From contig DAIOVD010000190.1 of the NCBI GenBank assembly GCA_036759185.1, positions 1-7,915 of the forward strand: a DNA stretch of 7,915 nucleotides, written 5' to 3'. Below the pieces are notes generated by a model. The model worked only from the letters and a program-made list of their open reading frames with translations, did no database searches and was not told the DNA's origin. The translations under genes and the position numbers were made by a program. Origin of the DNA: CAMDMI01 sp036759185. GTDB lineage: Bacteria; Bacteroidota; Bacteroidia; Cytophagales; Flexibacteraceae. This document shows positions 6,905 to 7,915 of the stretch, piece after piece; within the stretch, counting starts at the first letter, position 1; the number at the start of each line of letters is the position of its first letter.

Positions 6905-6936
6905 TAAAAGTAGAGAAAACCGCTTAATGATTGCAA
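6905..6936 (-). promoter_or_regulatory. Candidate Bacteroidota-type promoter for xdhABC
   Basis: Read on the minus strand, TTG at 6936-6934 is followed after 21 nt by TACTTTTA at 6912-6905. This is close to the -33 TTG and -7 TAnnTTTG boxes described for Bacteroides and Flavobacterium; the last base of the -7 box does not match. Transcription would begin near 6899, giving a leader of roughly 15 nt before the TTG start of xdhA. The boxes lie at the very start of the divergent gene. The match is weak and rests on short motifs. Confidence 0.25.
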
Positions 6937-7915
6937 CCCCTCCCCAAAAGGAAAATAAGCTTCTGTATTACAGGCTCATTGCGCTTTGGATTCTGATTGA
7001 ATCGTTTCTGGGAGGGATTCTGCACGGCTTTAAGATTCCGGTTACAGGACTTATGGTGGGAGGCTCAGCGATGATTTGCATCATTTTCATCGCCCGGTAT
7101 TTCCCCGCAAAAGGTTCCATTCTGAAAGCCATGCTGGTGGTGGCGAGTTTTAAACTGATGCTGAGTCCACAAAGTCCGATTGCTTCCTATGTGGCCGTTT
7201 TCTTTCAGGGACTGTTGGGAGAATTGCTTTTGCGAAACCGCTGGCGTTTGGTTTCCTGCCTGAGTTTTGGTCTGATCACCATGCTGGAATCTGCCATTCA
7301 GCGAATTCTGGTTCTGGTAATTTTGTATGGAAGTCATTTCTGGGAAGCCGTTGACGTGTGGCTGGTCAAAACACTAAAACAGCCTGGATTGCAAAATTTC
7401 AGCCTTATGGCGGCATCAGCTTATCTGACAATTCATGTTCTGGCAGGATTGGGTTTGGGATACCTGGGCTGGAAATTGTCTTCGGATAAATCCACTTCAC
7501 TAAAACCTGAATGGCACATACCGGCTTTTGATCCGGATACCGATAGCGCCATTCCATCTGATTCATCACAAAAAAAGCACTGGCTGAAAGCTTATCGATT
7601 TCTCGGATTGGGTCTGCTTTTTCTCCTGCTTCAGGTAATTCTGGTTCCGGACAGAGCCATTCTTCCCCGTGGACATGTTCTGGAACTGATCTACCGCTTA
7701 GCCCTGATCGTTACTGTCTGGAAACTGATTCTGGAACCGGTTCTCCAATATGCACTTCGCCGTTATCTGGAATCGAGAAAAGGTCCGTTGGAAAGTATGC
7801 TGAATGACATTCGTTTTGTCCTGCCTTCGATGCAATGGATGGCGGTCCAGTCCTGGAAAAAAGCCGATGGCCGTCTGATGAAGCCGTTTCGGTTTCTGCA
7901 GATTCTCTTTTACAA
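6927..7915 (+). CDS. Polytopic membrane protein of unknown function (3' end outside window)
   Basis: I do not recognise this gene with confidence. The frame is open from ATG 6927 to the window edge, giving 329 residues without a stop. Hydrophobic segments lie at about 13-33, 36-57, 64-80, 84-102, 108-134, 159-183, 222-240 and 249-273, so about eight membrane passes. A polar, acidic linker (185-217, with FDPDTDSAIPSD) splits it into a six-segment N-terminal half and a two-segment C-terminal half. The C-terminal half ends in a basic, amphipathic region (277-329). In the first half, PVTGLMVGGSAM and SPQSPIASYVAVFFQGLLGELL recall glycine-rich helices of ECF-transporter substrate-binding components. 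The second half, with a charged cytoplasmic-looking tail, loosely recalls an EcfT coupling component. This is inference from topology only. An alternative in-frame ATG at 6885 adds 14 residues (MKVIWSDKSRENRL) and would directly abut xdhA. Neither start has a Shine-Dalgarno. Its divergent position suggests shared control with xdhABC. Confidence 0.85.
   Translation, partial: MIATPPQKENKLLYYRLIALWILIESFLGGILHGFKIPVTGLMVGGSAMICIIFIARYFPAKGSILKAMLVVASFKLMLSPQSPIASYVAVFFQGLLGELLLRNRWRLVSCLSFGLITMLESAIQRILVLVILYGSHFWEAVDVWLVKTLKQPGLQNFSLMAASAYLTIHVLAGLGLGYLGWKLSSDKSTSLKPEWHIPAFDPDTDSAIPSDSSQKKHWLKAYRFLGLGLLFLLLQVILVPDRAILPRGHVLELIYRLALIVTVWKLILEPVLQYALRRYLESRKGPLESMLNDIRFVLPSMQWMAVQSWKKADGRLMKPFRFLQILFY

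Overview
The window reads as a chromosomal segment of a member of the Bacteroidota, possibly a Saprospiria or Chitinophagia relative (phylum likely, class a guess). The reasons are the style of the MurF protein, the near absence of Shine-Dalgarno sequences, the use of GTG and TTG starts, and intergenic repeats of a kind common in that phylum.

Layout. Positions 1-640 hold no convincing gene. They contain two copies of a 29-nt repeat, two diverged copies of a repeat of about 100 nt plus a fragment of a third, and a GC-rich structured element resembling a repeated, RNA-like Bacteroidota element. murF (641-1924, +) follows and encodes the last cytoplasmic ligase that builds UDP-MurNAc-pentapeptide. 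The convergent gap 1925-2193 carries a pair of inverted, related repeat arms, one of them interrupted by a small perfect hairpin. The minus strand then carries a compact operon read from right to left: xdhA (6884-5466, [2Fe-2S] and FAD subunit), xdhB (5466-3196, molybdenum subunit) and xdhC (3183-2194, cofactor insertion chaperone). A plus-strand gene for a polytopic membrane protein starts at 6927 (or 6885) and runs off the right edge.

How the genes work together. XdhA and XdhB make a bacterial-type heterodimeric xanthine dehydrogenase that converts hypoxanthine to xanthine and urate. All eight Fe-S cysteines and all the molybdenum-site residues that separate xanthine dehydrogenases from aldehyde oxidases are present. 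XdhC is expected to protect and insert the sulfurated molybdenum cofactor. The divergent membrane protein shares a tiny intergenic region with xdhA. Its loose resemblance to ECF-type transporter membrane components suggests, without proof, a transport role linked to the operon. murF is probably an unrelated housekeeping neighbour, but it is notable because the lysine normally carbamoylated in MurF is an asparagine here.

No clearly new defence or mobile system is visible. The points most worth following up are the MurF substitution, the unidentified membrane protein and the repeat elements.
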